64,000 nt of DNA. Source: Apodospora peruviana. Its lineage: Eukaryota; Ascomycota; Sordariomycetes; Sordariales; Lasiosphaeriaceae. The stretch is from positions 1,922,001 to 1,986,000 of the forward strand of contig JAUEDM010000004.1 of assembly GCA_033439685.1 (NCBI GenBank), in the 5' to 3' direction. This document shows, piece by piece, positions 43,901 to 56,247 of this stretch; the first letter of the stretch is position 1; every line of letters begins with the position of its first letter. A model generated the notes under the pieces. The model worked only from the letters and a program-made list of their open reading frames with translations. It was not told the origin of the DNA and did not search any database. The position numbers were made by a program, and so were the translations under genes.

Positions 43901-46900
43901 TTCCATCCTGTGCCGGAGACATGCTGTACATACGGGAATACAGTACTCCGTACGGACATTTCCTATCCGCTAACTGGTATTCCGTATCCATGGATCCTGT
44001 ATTCCCGTACAACATTGGATCTTTGCTGGACGCATAGTGTACGTACACTTGTACAATACACATGCTGTAAGTATCAAAAACAAGCGATGCGGATCGTCAA
44101 GTACGATTCGCGAAGTCGCACTTTGGAGACCACTTGGATGAGTTGTGATGTTTGGGTCAACCAAGAGTCCAAGACCAAGGTCCAGGCAATCGATGAATGT
44201 TGCGAGCTGAGACGGGACGAAAAAGGTCAAAAAGGTCAGACGAAAGCCAAGGAATGCCAGCCCCCGGCTAGGCAAGGCATCGCTTTGATAGAAAGAGGTC
44301 CGGGGGAATCGGGGGGGTGGATAACCGGATGGATGGGTTTCGGTAACGATTGCGCTCCATCTATCACCCGGATCGGTTCAACTGTGGTCCCTTCAAAGAT
44401 AATCAATAACCACAGGTGTCCGGGCATGCAGGTTGCGGCGGCTTTGGGGTCTTGAACCTGGCTTTAGGAGGGGCACGGTCTCTTATGTCGCTGTCATTAT
44501 GGGGGGCTCGCTGCCGTCCTAAGTAGCACCTATCGGCCCGTACGCATTTGGGGCTCTAATGTCATCAACGCCAACCCAGGGCAACTTCGCACGCCGCCGA
44601 CAGGTTTGCTGCAGGTAGACGTCCCGTGCGGAAGGGAAGGTGTGCTCCGCGATTTCATTTGGACTCGGCACGCCAAACGAGGCCGCTCTGTGCGGCTCAA
44701 GAGTCAAGCTCGATCGAGACGGACGGCATCATGATGTGGATGCTATGACACAAACCCTACTTCTAATCAACGGTGATGGGGTATCTTGTCTCGATCTAGA
44801 TCACTTCAATGGCTGCTCGCCTCGCCTTGAAAGGCCTGAGATTGGAGGACCAGATCTTAACACATCAGAGGTGTCGAAAGCTCTGCATCGTCGATTCGGA
44901 ATCGTCGATCTCGTCTACCTTCCCTGGGGACGATCCCGAAGCAGCCGCCCTCTTTAGCATAACCTCGCTCCACATACATACACTCATCAACACAGACGAC
45001 CGTTTATGCGATCCGCAGATCTCTCTCAAAGCCGTTAATGGGGGGTGCACTTGCCTCGTCCGATCTCTTTTCTCGGGACGCCGCCCGACACGCGAGACGG
45101 CATGGTTGATTAAGTCTTCGAAAAGAAGAATATGGTTCGGCTGAAGGCAACAGCAGGGGCTGTTGGGGCTCGCTTCCGGACTTATTCAGACACTCGGGTC
45201 TGTTTGTCCCACTCACCAAGCCTTTCGAACCCCTTTTATGTTCTTTGCATGCTAAAGGTATTTCGCCTAGTTGGTGCTATTTAATTATTAGCAAAATTGA
45301 AGCCTATTCGTCTAAGCCCAACAAAGAGCATTATTACTGGTGATATCCAGAGTACCGCCCCTCAACTCTCCAATCTATGGCTTTCCGGTTGCGACAGCTG
45401 CGGCAAAGGGGCGGGTCCGGCACGCGGGCCGTGAACTCGCAAGTATGTACGCGGATCTGACTGATGGGTGACAGGCTCCAGGAAGTCCCCGGTACGTTCG
45501 TAACTTGCCTGTTCTACAACTGGCCGAGTGGTGTAGTGGCAACAGAGACGAGTTGAATCAGGCGCGGAAAAAGAAGAAGATCTGGTTTCCGGTCAGACCA
45601 ACCAACGGACCAACCAAACATAGGTACCCAATGTTTTCCTTCTTGCCCAAACTTGAAAAAAGTGTAATAAAGGGTGGCGCGGTACGGCACGGCTCGAGTT
45701 ATGTCCATCTGAATAGATGATCGAGAAGTGATGTGGATGACACGAAACAGAAACACCTTCCCGCCTGACGATATGTTGCTGCTGCTGCTGTTGTTGTTTT
45801 TTTGCGCGTGAAGCGGGAAGCGGCTATACTTGACACACACAACCCACACACATTACAGACGTACATGTATGCACTGTCATCTATCTTGCTTTATTCTTGG
45901 AAAGAGGCAGAGGAAAACGCAAACTAATAAAGCTAGCCGTTGATAATAAGAACCCAACTCCCGGGAAGGGGAGGGAGAGATTGTGTGTGTATGCATGTAA
46001 GTAGGTAGGTACAGCAGGTTGTGGGCCGGTCGCCCATTCTTCCTTGCCCATCTCCGGTGGCCAGTCGGCCATCTCTTGCCTTTGATACTATGGAGTGTAA
46101 CCTGGAGAGGATCTTTCGATGAGAAAGATCAAAGTAGTCAAAAAGGGGTGTCCACCCATATCTAACCAGCCCTACCGCTTCTTAATATGTAAAATACTTT
46201 GTAGACCATGACCGTAACAAGAGATTCAAATTCATCAGCAGGCATAGGGTTCGTTAGCGGTCTTCCCTTTCTGAATTCTAATATCGGGTACCTAGTCTTT
46301 GAGTCCCGGTGCTTGTGGTGATACTTCTGTTTTATCGGACCTGGCGGCCCCTGTCCATAGGTACCTAGTAATGGGCAGAATACAGGTACCTGCTTACCTA
46401 CCTACCCACCTAAGTAAGGTAAGGAAACAAAGAAGATAGCCAAGGTAAGTAAGGTAGGTAGTGGTAAGCATACACTTGTGCTACCTTACCCTGACCTGAA
46501 AGGCGTGGGACCAAAAAAACAAATGTTGTCCGAGTCAAAGATGCGCGCAACCCTAACCGGAGATTAGGGAACGAGTTTGGCATGCGCACGCGTACAAATA
46601 CGCATTTGACTGATCCTTGCTGAGCTGGGAGTTTGTGTCGTATATATGTTTGTGTATGTGTATGTGTACGTGTTGTGTCTTGTCCGACTGCGATCTGCTT
46701 GTGGCTGAATGGACCACTGGGTGGAATGCAAAGTCTTTTATTTCTGGTTAGTTAGGTGCCTACCTAATCTATCTGCCTCTATTGTGCTGGCTTAAACTTA
46801 TCACAGCTTTCTTTGCTGACAGTACCGCTGTCATGTAAGGTACCTTACTTTAGGTACGTATGACCGTGGCAGGCTTTTCCTAACACCTCCCCCCCAATAA

Positions 46901-47728
46901 TTCTTTGACAAGATTATTATCTGTCCCGGTTTGTGGTAAACGATCTACTCGTGCTGCTTTGTGGACCTGTGTTGCTGCTGTTTATCGGTCGCTTGTGCTT
47001 TGTCCGATGATCCTTGTTGTGCTTTGTGTGCCCCCTTTCTACGATCGAGTCATGTTTGATGTTGCTGCAGTAATCTCCTGAGTCGGTTATAATTCCATGT
47101 GTACAGCTACTATGGTAATTATGAACCCGTTTCTTTCCCTCTGTTGTCAGCATTTTTGCTTCTTCATGTACTTTGTTACTATTGCAGCTTTGCGTGCCCA
47201 ATGTGGAGAAAGGGGCTCCCAGCAACCGTGAAATAAACAAAAGAGACGACGAGCTAATGCCGAAGGGACTTCTCACAAAACATCAATGTCACTGCCCGGA
47301 GTCATTTATCATTATCATTGCTGGGACCTGCCCATCTGCCCGGACAATCTGCCTACTTACCGAGGTAGGCAACTTCAAAGCTCACTTCCTGTTATTCACC
47401 ATGATACTACTTCCATGTACATGCTAGATAACATTCTATTTAATATTCGCTTCCTCTCTACCCTCTACCCTCCGCCCCCCTAACTCGCTAAAACTTGTAC
47501 ACTCGAAGCCAACTTGGTGGTCTTAAGCCAGTAATGAGTGATGATGGATACCTTATGTGCATATCTACAAAGCAAAGAGCCTCGAAAGAGCACACCGGGA
47601 CCAAATATTACGCGGTCGCCCTGTAAAAAGGGAACCCACAAACAAACAACACCCCTGCCATGCCAACCCAATGTCGTATATCGCTGCCATTCATTCTCCG
47701 CTTCAAAAAGACAAAAGGCTCGAAAAGC
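43901..47728. other. Last third of the gene-poor stretch, up to the Lon gene
   Basis: The longest open frame (43910-44455, 181 codons) has no recognisable domain, contains translated TACTCCGTA and similar elements, and is judged chance. Elements include TACTCCGTA at 43944-43952, a dense group of AGGTACC/TACCTACC copies at 46358-46500, and further ones at 46750-46860. A TGTGTATGTGTATGTGTACG run lies near 46650-46670. The right end should contain the Lon 3' untranslated region. Confidence 0.5.
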
Positions 47729-50700
47729 TCAGAGCCGGCTTTGCAGGCCGTTGGTATTATTATCAAAGTCTTGCCGTTCGTCCGGCCACTGGCTATCAGG
47801 CCAGACGGTATGGATTGCTTCCCTGATGTGACTAGAGAACGGGCAGACATATGTTAGTTGCTTCACAGCCAAGGCACTCAAAAGACTGCCTGCCAGCCCC
47901 GAAAATGTAGTCTGGATAAAACAAAACGGGCATGGCATGATATGATACACGACACAGCAGTGTACAGAGACCTGGAGCGACATAGTGGAAGCCAAAGAAA
48001 AGGAAAATTACCAGAACATACCTGACATGCACAATCTCCAACCCGTCCTTCACCTCCTGCGGCAGATCCTTGACGTCTTTGCGGTTCTGCGCCGGGAGCA
48101 AGACTGTCTTGACACCCGCCCGGAGCGCCCCGATCAGTTTCTCCTTGATTCCTCCGACAGCCGTCACGCGGCCTCGAAGGGAAATTTCACCCTGTGCGAC
48201 GAAAAACAAGAAAATGCTGTGTCAGCCTAACTGCTTAGATCCAAACCCACCCGAAACGCACGTAAGAATGTCAAAGAGATCGATGATTCGTCCACTGGAA
48301 AAGGGGGAGGTCGGGGGTAGCATATGATACCGTGGGGATGGAGAGGGAAAGAGGGGCATGCAACAAAAAGAAGATGAGGTGAGAGGTGTACATACCGTCA
48401 TTGCCATCGTCGGCGGCACCGCCTTCCCTGAGAACAGGGAGATCAGTGCAATGGCCTGCGCGATCCCGCTGCTGGGACCATCCTTAGGGATGGATCCGGA
48501 CGGGCAGTGCACGTGGATACTCCTGTCCTTCATGATATTCTCGGCCGGACTCTGCGTCAGGCCTAGCTCATACGCGTGTGCCTTGACCCACGTCAGCGCG
48601 ACCTCGACGCTCTCCTTCAGCACGTCGCCCAGCTTGCCCGTCAGTTGCACGGTGCCGGTACCCGGCATGTCGGCAACCTCGATGAAGAGGATGCTGCCAT
48701 TGCCACCCGAGCTGTAGGCTACGAGCCCGGTGACGATACCCGGACGACTTGTCTTCTCCGCGATCTCCTCCTCGAACTTCTCGCTGCCCAGAAAGCGCTC
48801 GAGGTCGTCGACCGTCAGCTGTGGGCTGTACCGCTCGGGTTGCCCGGCGTCCTTGGCGTCCGCATACTCGACCGCCTTCCCGCGTAGGACGGACGAAATC
48901 TCGCGTTCGAGGTTGCGGACGCCTGCCTCGCGGGTGTACGATTCGATAATCTTTGACACAACCTCCTCGGTGAAAAGAACTTGATCTTGGCTGAGCCCAT
49001 TGACACGCAACTGCTTGGGAACGAGGTGCTGCAGCGCAATGTGCCTCTTCTCCAGAGTTGTATAACCGGGGATGTGAATCATCTCCATCCGGTCAAGGAG
49101 GGGTGGTGGGATGGTATCAAGACTGTTGGCTGTCGCAATGAACAAGACCTTACTAAGGTCGATTGGGATGTTGACATAATGGTCAGTGAAGGTGTGGTTC
49201 TGCTCTGGATCTAATACTTCAAGCATTGCCGCCGACGGATCACCATGGACGCTAGATCCGCCTACCTTGTCGATCTCGTCCAGTAAGAATACCGGATTAG
49301 CTACACCCACCTTCTTCAACCCCTGAACGATGAGCCCGGGCATGGCAGCAACGTATGTACGCCTGTGGCCTCGGATCTCAGCCTCGTCTCTGACACCGCC
49401 GAGTGAGATTCTGTGGAATTTTCTGCCCAAAGCTATGGCAACCGACCGTGCAAGACTGGTCTTCCCAACCCCCGGAGGGCCAACCAGAAGAAGAATCGGC
49501 GACTTGTCAACCATACGCTTGCTCTTCAGAACCTCGAGTTTTGCGCTGCCGGCCTTGATTTTCTCCTCTACACTCGGCTCGGACGCGGCTGTTTGTAGGG
49601 GTTCATCCTTACTCGTCTCTGACGCTCCAATTTCCTGTTCGGCTTGTTTGATTTGCGCATCCACGTCATCATTGATGGATTGCTTCAGCCGAAGAACGGC
49701 AAGATACTCTAGCAGGCGCTTCTTGACCTTCTCCAAGCCGTAGTGGTCATCGTCTAATTGCTTCCTGGCCTTGGTGAGAGTTTGTGGGCCCAGACGATCA
49801 TCCGTAGTTGTTGTCCAAGGGATATCGGCAAGCGTCTCTAGATACGACCGAGTCACGGCATACTCAGCCTGTGCCGGGTGGATCTTTTTCAGCCTCTTGA
49901 CCTCTCTGTCCGCAACCTTGGCGGCATCCGGTGACAGCTTTGCAGCGTCCAGCCTCTTTTGTAACTCATCCAGCTCGTTGGGCTCCTGATCTTCATCCGC
50001 ATCGCCGCCAGCCTTGCCGCCCATGAATCCAGGTGGAGGGGGGAAGGGCATCCCCACACCAGATGCCGGAACTTTTCCAGGCGTGTTTGCATTACCGGGC
50101 CTCCATATCTTTCCGATCTCCCTCTGCGCCGAGTCGGGGTCAATGGTAAAAGGCAAGCTCGTCGCCGTGATGGTAATCTTCATATTATTCTTAATGTTGC
50201 CGACTTGCCGGTCAAGCAGTTCGAGAACCTTGGTAACGCGATCGTTCACATCTAGAGAGGCCAGCACCTGGAGCTTCTCGTCATGCGAGCACTCAACAAT
50301 GTTGGCCATAAAGTCGGCGAGAGCACCGGGCAGCTTCTGTTTGGTTATAAAGAGGTCAAGGCGGCGGGCGAGGAGCGGAGACAAGCCAGGCGTGCTGCCG
50401 GAGCGTGGGAAGATGGCCGAGAGCCTGAGGATGGCTACAAGCTCCCTCGACAGGAGCTTGAGATGCTGAAAGAGCTCGTCGAGGGCGGGATCTACAAGGG
50501 TAATCTCATCCTGAAAATAAACCACCCTGGCCTCGAGGTATGGCTTGTCGGAGTATATCTTTTCGACACGGATACGGGCGACACCTTCGACCAGCAGAGT
50601 GAACTCGCCGGTGCCGCGCCCCTCGACGCCCGTTATCTTGGCTCCCACACCCCAAGCGAACAGATCCGACTTGGTCGCCTTGGAAGGATTAACGTCCGGG

Positions 50701-50972
50701 CGGTCCGAAGTCGCTGCATTCTCGCCATTCCGCAGCAGCAGTTGGCCCGCGGGACCGACAAAGGGAGACGCAAGCGGTACGCAGGCGATGGGAACGGTGT
50801 CGATACGTCCGTTGGGGGTCTTGGAGGCGGCGCGGGTATAGACAGTAGCGAGCAGCGAGGCGATGTCGGGCCTGTTAGAAGAGACAGCGATGCGCTGGAC
50901 GACGCCCGGGAGGAGTACGGTGTCCCGTGGGAGGATGATGAGAGGAAGCGTGGCGGTCTGATTTCGAGCCAT
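47729..50972 (-). CDS. Peroxisomal Lon protease homologue (Pln/LonP2 type)
   Basis: This is an ATP-dependent AAA+ serine protease of the peroxisomal Lon branch, which removes damaged or misfolded matrix proteins. Exons 48396-50972, 48022-48191 and 47729-47831 give 949 aa. There is no mitochondrial presequence: the Lon N-domain starts near residue 9 (LPLIILPRDTVLLPG). Walker A GPPGVGKTS has K504, Walker B is VFLLDEIDKV, and the catalytic dyad is S834 (KDGPSSG) and K877 (GGIKEK), 43 residues apart as in bacterial Lon. The C-terminus SRL is a type 1 peroxisomal targeting signal supplied by the last exon. Introns of 204 and 190 bp are long for this genome. Retaining the second would replace the SRL end with a hydrophobic tail ending ICLPVL. 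Confidence 0.95.
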
Positions 50973-52558
50973 GGAGACGTGTCTCGCGGTGGACGCCGGA
51001 GGCTGGAATAAGGTAATTATCTACTGCACTTCTGCAGCTGCGTAGAGGTTGGACCGCGAAGGGTGGATCACTGTTTAACTGTCGCTACCGGGCTCGACTC
51101 TCGTCGCCTTCAGACTTCAAATTGGTAAACGCTTGTCGTCGGTCAAGGGCGATTGATGGGATGGAGTCGGAACAATTATTAGAAGTATCGTTTAGTAAGA
51201 GTAATAAACAACCACCAGTGGAAACACCCAATAAATTGCAGATGTGGTTAGATGGTGATGTTTCACGCCATGGAATACAGCCAAAGAAACAGCGTCATAA
51301 TTAGGTAGGTACCTAGCGAAGCTCGTGGAAGGGAAGGGCTCTCGGCTCTTGCCATTGATTCGGCGGAGGTTTGATCGCTGAACAGTGAACAACACTCTTG
51401 GCAACTAGTGGAGCTTCCTTCAGCCGAGGCTTCACGCTACCGGGAAGGAGCCCGTGTTACGGAATACTCCGTACGGATTAGACTGGCAGAAGTGGCAGTG
51501 AGAGTGGTCAGGTCCCCGCGGGGTAGTCTCCGCGACCACTCGGACCGGGCAGCAATTGTATTTCCTTATCCATATTCTTTTCTAACTTCAGTCACACTTG
51601 GACAAGTTCAATGACGCCTACTTTTACTCTTCACGGTTACAGCCCTCAACCTTGTGTGTCAATATTGACATATAAAAGTACGAAACAACAAAAGGCATAA
51701 TATTATGAATATATTTCAGTTTGGTGTGTTTGGACGGTACCCTGTGTTAATATACAACGGGCACCTGTGGATTAAGTTGTGATGAGACATGGATCAATTT
51801 ACCAGACGGCCGGGTACGGTACCTGCTTCAACCAGGGAATACCTATCAGTTAGGTATTATCTGAACCAAATATCTGCAGCGGCGGGCCTGGGACAATTGA
51901 AAACGTCCAAACAACTCTAAAGCGTCCAAAATGAAGATATCTCTGTAATATGATATACTCCGTGTGGCGGCATCCGATAATCGGATCCGGGGCTCGACAC
52001 ATGGAAACGGCAACTCGCATGTATAAGAATAGGAACACCTCCACTACCTCACAAAGAACCCTGGTAAAAGCATGACTAACGATCGTGGTCACCTCTGATA
52101 AAAGTGCATGCTAATACTGCACGTGTACATATATCGTCATTTGCATACATAACGCTCCTACCTACGGAGTCGACCGGGTGACTGACTCACTCATGTCAAT
52201 CCCAGAGATTTCTGCAAACTGAAAGCTAAAATCCAAAATAGGCATCTTACCGCCCTGCCTCAACTCCGACACCCTGTTTAATAAACTTCAGCTCACCTTA
52301 GCTCTGCCCGTTGCCCGATACCTGCAAGTAGTAATATGCTTACCTAATTCTGTATTTTTCTTTTTTACTTATTTCCTTCACTTGAACCTGCATCTAGGAC
52401 TGGGAACGGCGACCTAATCGGGTGTGCGAGTACGAGGTCGGAAGCGAGGTGCCCAGTCAGTTCTCTCGTTGTTCTTCTCCACATGCTCTTCTTATTTGTT
52501 GAGAGTTAACCCTAATCAAGTATAGAGAGTTTTTTTTGTCAGTTTGGCCGAGAGGGCC
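50973..52558. promoter_or_regulatory. Divergent intergenic region between the Lon and MATE genes
   Basis: Both promoters lie here. Dispersed elements are present: TAGGTAGGTACCTAG at 51302-51316, TACTCCGTA at 51465-51473 and a TACTCCGTG variant near 51956-51964. A T8 run shortly before the MATE start codon (around 52531) and CT-rich DNA before it may mark the leader. No further gene seen. Confidence 0.45.
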
Positions 52559-54711
52559 ATGGCATCCAGCAGCAGCTTTGACATTCCCGACAGGAAAGCA
52601 TCAGTGGCCGCCGAGTTTGGCGCTTCCCTTGTGGCCTCCTTTCGGTCCTCGTCACCCTTGGCCCAGGAGGTCCTCGCGCGGGACCTGGCCGACTTGGAGC
52701 ATGTCGACCATGACCACCAGGATGATGCAGATTTGGGTACCGGAGTGCGCCCTAGTAGAGATACCAGTGCCGCTTCTGTGACCGCTGCAAGTGACTTGGA
52801 GGATGACGAGGCGCCGTATGGCCCGACTCTCTACAGGCGTCCAAGTAATATCGCCTTCGGCACGACCCGACCGGCGCTATGCCCTGGCGGTCCAGTCGAT
52901 GAGCACCTACTCACCAAGGCCGAGCGGACGCGCAGTCGCGAAGCTGAACGCTCGCTCCTGAGGGACAACCATATCCTGCCCCCGAAACACCCCAGGGACC
53001 ACCGCCCTGCTGGACTTCTCTCGGGCTTATACGCCAGATTATTCAGTACTAAGCTGCCACGACGGGAATCCGATGCCGAGTCGCCGGCACCACGAATCAT
53101 CGTAGACAGCGCCCGTGAGACGGATCCCTTGCTCGGCAGCGTACCAACATCCAACGGCGATGAAGATGTCGAGGAGCATCTTGACGAGCAATGGGACGCC
53201 GCCGTCGCGGCGGGGCAGATCAAGACGACGTGGCAGCGCGAGGCCAAGACCATCGCAGGCTACTCAAGCACCCTGATCATCACCTTCATGCTGCAGTACT
53301 CTCTTAACGTGGCCTCCATCTTCGCCGTAGCTCGGCTCGGCACTCTCGAGCTCGGCGCCGTCACCCTGGCCTCCATGACTGCCAACATCACCTTCTACGC
53401 GCCCGTCCAGGGTCTCGCCACCTCGCTGGACACGCTGTGCAGTCAGGCGTTTGGGTCAGGCCGCAAGGAGCTCCTTGGGCTGCAGCTGCAGCGCATGACA
53501 TACTTCCTCTGGACGCTGCTCATTCCCACCGCTGTGCTCTGGCTTAACGCGGAGCCCATATTGGCGACCATGATAGAGCCAGATTCGGCTAGACTTGCGG
53601 CCGTTTACCTGCGGATAATACTGCTGGGTACGCCGGGCTATGCGGCGTTCGAGGGCGGGAAGCGCTTCGTCCAGGCGCAGGGTCTGTTTTCGGCGACGAC
53701 ATACGTGCTCCTTGTCGCCGCGCCGGCCAATGTGTTGATGAACTGGCTGTTTGTGTGGCACTTGGGCTGGGGCTTCCAGGGCGCGCCCATAGCAGTGGCT
53801 ATTACGCAGAACATGCTCCCGTTGCTCCTGTTCCTTTACGTCTGGAAGGTGGACGGCTCGCAGGCCTGGGGCGGGTTCACGCGCCTCGCGCTCAAGAACT
53901 GGTGGCCGATGATCAGGATGAGTCTGGGTGGCATGGTAATGGTTGTCGCCGAATGGCTTGCCTTTGAGGTGCTTACACTGGCGTCCGGGACGCTTGGTGT
54001 GTCGACGCTTGCGGCGCAGAGTATTTTGGTGACGGTCACGTCCACGACGTTCCAGATACCGTTTCCCATGTCGATTGCTGGGTCAACGAGAGTGGCTAAT
54101 CTTATCGGCGCGAAGCTGGTGGATGCGGCTAAGACGTCAGCCAAGGTTGTAAGTACTTGATATTTGTCTCCTTTTCTTGTGTCATAGTGAGGCAACCTGC
54201 TGATTAATACCCACAACAGACAGCCGTTGGTGGAATACTTATTGGTATTTTCAACTTAACTCTCCTTGCCGTCTTCCGATACCAGATACCATTGCTGTTC
54301 ACTCACGACGCCGACGTAGTCGAGCTGGTGGCCCAGGTGCTGCCGGTATGCGCGATAATGCAGCTCTTCGACGGCCTGGCCGCCGTGTCGCATGGCCTGC
54401 TTCGCGGTATCGGCCGGCAGGAGTTTGGTGGCATCGCCAACCTGGTCTGCTACTACGTCGTGGCTCTGCCGATATCGTTCGGTCTCGGATTCGGGCTCCA
54501 ATGGGGGCTCACCGGTCTGTGGGTAGGCGTGACCGTTGGTCTCTTGCTGTATGTTTCTCTCCATCCAAATCCTGTCATTGGAGAAATATCGACTTTGCTG
54601 ACATTTTCTCTGCTTCAAAATAGTGTCGCACTTGTTGAGTATTGGTTCATTTGGCAATGTGACTGGGACCAGATTGTCAAGGAGGCCGATGACAGAAATA
54701 CTTCTGGTTAG
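52559..54711 (+). CDS. MATE-family multidrug/toxin extrusion transporter
   Basis: Members of the multidrug and toxic compound extrusion family export organic compounds by cation antiport; the substrate here is unknown. Exons 52559-54148, 54220-54548 and 54624-54711 with 71- and 75-bp introns give 668 aa. About 230 hydrophilic, acidic N-terminal residues precede the membrane domain, as in fungal relatives of yeast YDR338C/Erc1. The membrane part shows hydrophobic segments consistent with 12 helices and the family motif around TLCSQAFGSGRKELLGLQLQ. The protein ends ADDRNTSG after VEYWFIWQCDWDQIVKEA, typical of this subgroup. I chose the ATG at 52559 (GGCCATGGCA) as the first good start codon. 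A vacuolar or plasma-membrane location is inference. Confidence 0.9.
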
Positions 54712-55414
54712 GGTAAGAAGAGTTTTGATGGCAGAGGATGATGACCTTAGTCCTATTGTCCCTATTGACTTCCTACCTTACCTAAGTGCCCGGCATGACT
54801 GGAGTCTGGTCAAGTCTGAGTCTTGGCTGCGAAAATCTAATATTTTATAATGCTTATTATAGATACCATTAACACTAGATGGTGCGGGATAGTCAATGAT
54901 ATTGCTTCATTTTTCAAAGTTAATGATATATAGGTATCTACGGATACTACCTATCTTACCTAGGTAGGTGCCTTTATATATATATATAGCGGTTGCGAAT
55001 CAGTCTTGGTATTTATCTGCCGACTTGTATAACAGTGGTGGGAGCGGTGTCTTTCGATCTGGAGCTCCTCTGAATGCATCCAGAAGTTCAGATTGTTTTC
55101 ATCCCGTCTTGCCTGATGGACCCTGAAAAGGGGTAATGCGCGGGGTGGGGGGGCGCCGTCAGGGGCATGATCCCCGGCTCCAGGGTTCTTTTGTCACACT
55201 AACAGTCAGGGTTGCATGGGGTCGTTGGCCCGTGCATCGGTAATTTCCTCTTCGGGTTGATTCCTCAGGTAGTCGCCTCCCCTCCCCACCTCCTCGCCCA
55301 TTATCTTTCTTTGGCCGACCGCCGGACACATTTAAAGCGCCACTTCGGCGCAGACCTGTGTGTGCCCCCGAAACCTCGTTCTTCTTGCTCCCCGCTGCCT
55401 CAAAGCGACGAAAA
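54712..55414 (+). promoter_or_regulatory. Intergenic region and promoter of the isomerase gene
   Basis: It follows the MATE stop. TACCTAGGTAGG lies at 54957-54968, next to a TATATATATATATA run (about 54975-54988) that could be a TATA element or simple repeat. A CT-rich stretch precedes the isomerase start. No gene seen. Confidence 0.45.
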
Positions 55415-56247
55415 ATGTCTACCACGGTCACGGAAACGCGCACCGTTGAGCCGGTCACCATCACGGCCGAGACCATCTTGAGTTTGTTTCCCGACATCGA
55501 CACCAGCGGCGATGCCTTGGAGGGCCACGATGAGGAGCAGATCCGCCTGATGGAAGAGGTGTGCATTGTCCTGGACGAGAATGACATGCCCATTGGCACC
55601 GCCAGCAAGAAGCTCTGCCATCTCATGACCAACATCGACAAGGGGCTCCTCCACCGCGCCTTTTCCGTCTTTCTGTTCAACGACAAGAACGAGCTCCTCC
55701 TTCAGCAGCGCGCCTCGGAGAAGATCACCTTCCCCGACATGTGGACCAACACCTGCTGCTCCCATCCCCTGGGTGTGCCGACCGAGACCGGGTCCAATCT
55801 GCCCGACTCCATCATGGGCGTCAAGCGGGCCGCCCAGCGCAAGCTCGACCAGGAGCTGGGCATCAATAAGGAGCAGGTACCTCTGGAAGACTTCCACTTC
55901 CTTACCCGCATCCACTACAAGGCTCCCAGCAACGGCCAGTGGGGCGAGCACGAGAGTAAGTTCCACGCGAATCTCCATCATGAAAAGGCGGGCCACTGAC
56001 GGAAAGAAACCTAGTCGACTACATCCTCTTCATCAAGGCGAATGTCGATGTCCACGCCAACCCGAACGAGGTCCAGGCCACGCAATACGTCTCGCCCGAC
56101 GCCCTCAAGCAACTCTTTGAAGATCCGAACCTCAAATTCACCCCCTGGTTCAAGCTCATTTGCAATTCCATGCTCTTTGAGTGGTGGCAGCACCTCGATT
56201 CGGGCCTCGAAAAGTACGAAAACGAACAAGAGATCCGACGCATGTAA
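55415..56247 (+). CDS. IDI1: Isopentenyl-diphosphate delta-isomerase
   Basis: This Nudix-fold enzyme interconverts isopentenyl and dimethylallyl diphosphate, feeding farnesyl diphosphate, sterol and dolichol synthesis. Two exons (55415-55955 and 56015-56247) with a 59-bp intron give 257 aa, a normal type I size. The catalytic cysteine motif is NTCCSHPLG with C115, and the second signature WGEHEID, with the intron falling between E180 and I181, carries metal and catalytic acidic residues. The end FEWWQHLDSGLEKYENE is typical of fungal enzymes. The start at 55415 gives the usual short N-terminus without a targeting peptide, so cytosolic or peroxisomal action is likely, although no PTS1 is present (the protein ends IRRM). 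Confidence 0.96.

Noticed and set aside
43910..44455. 181-codon plus-strand open frame in the gene-poor stretch
   Set aside because: No domain, translated dispersed repeats inside it, and competing open frames on the other strand. Judged chance.
45515..45590. tRNA-like TGGCCGAGTGGTGTAGTGG sequence resembling an A box
   Set aside because: No matching B box (GGTTCGANNCC) follows, and no acceptor or anticodon stem can be paired. Not a tRNA gene.
35535..47728. Possible transposon, provirus or CRISPR-like array explaining the gene-poor stretch
   Set aside because: No reverse transcriptase, transposase or integrase fragments, no long terminal or inverted repeats, and no regularly spaced repeats were seen.
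54975..54988. TATATATATATATA run considered as a TATA box for the isomerase gene
   Set aside because: It is more than 420 bp from the start codon, adjacent to dispersed repeats, and equally explained as a dinucleotide microsatellite.
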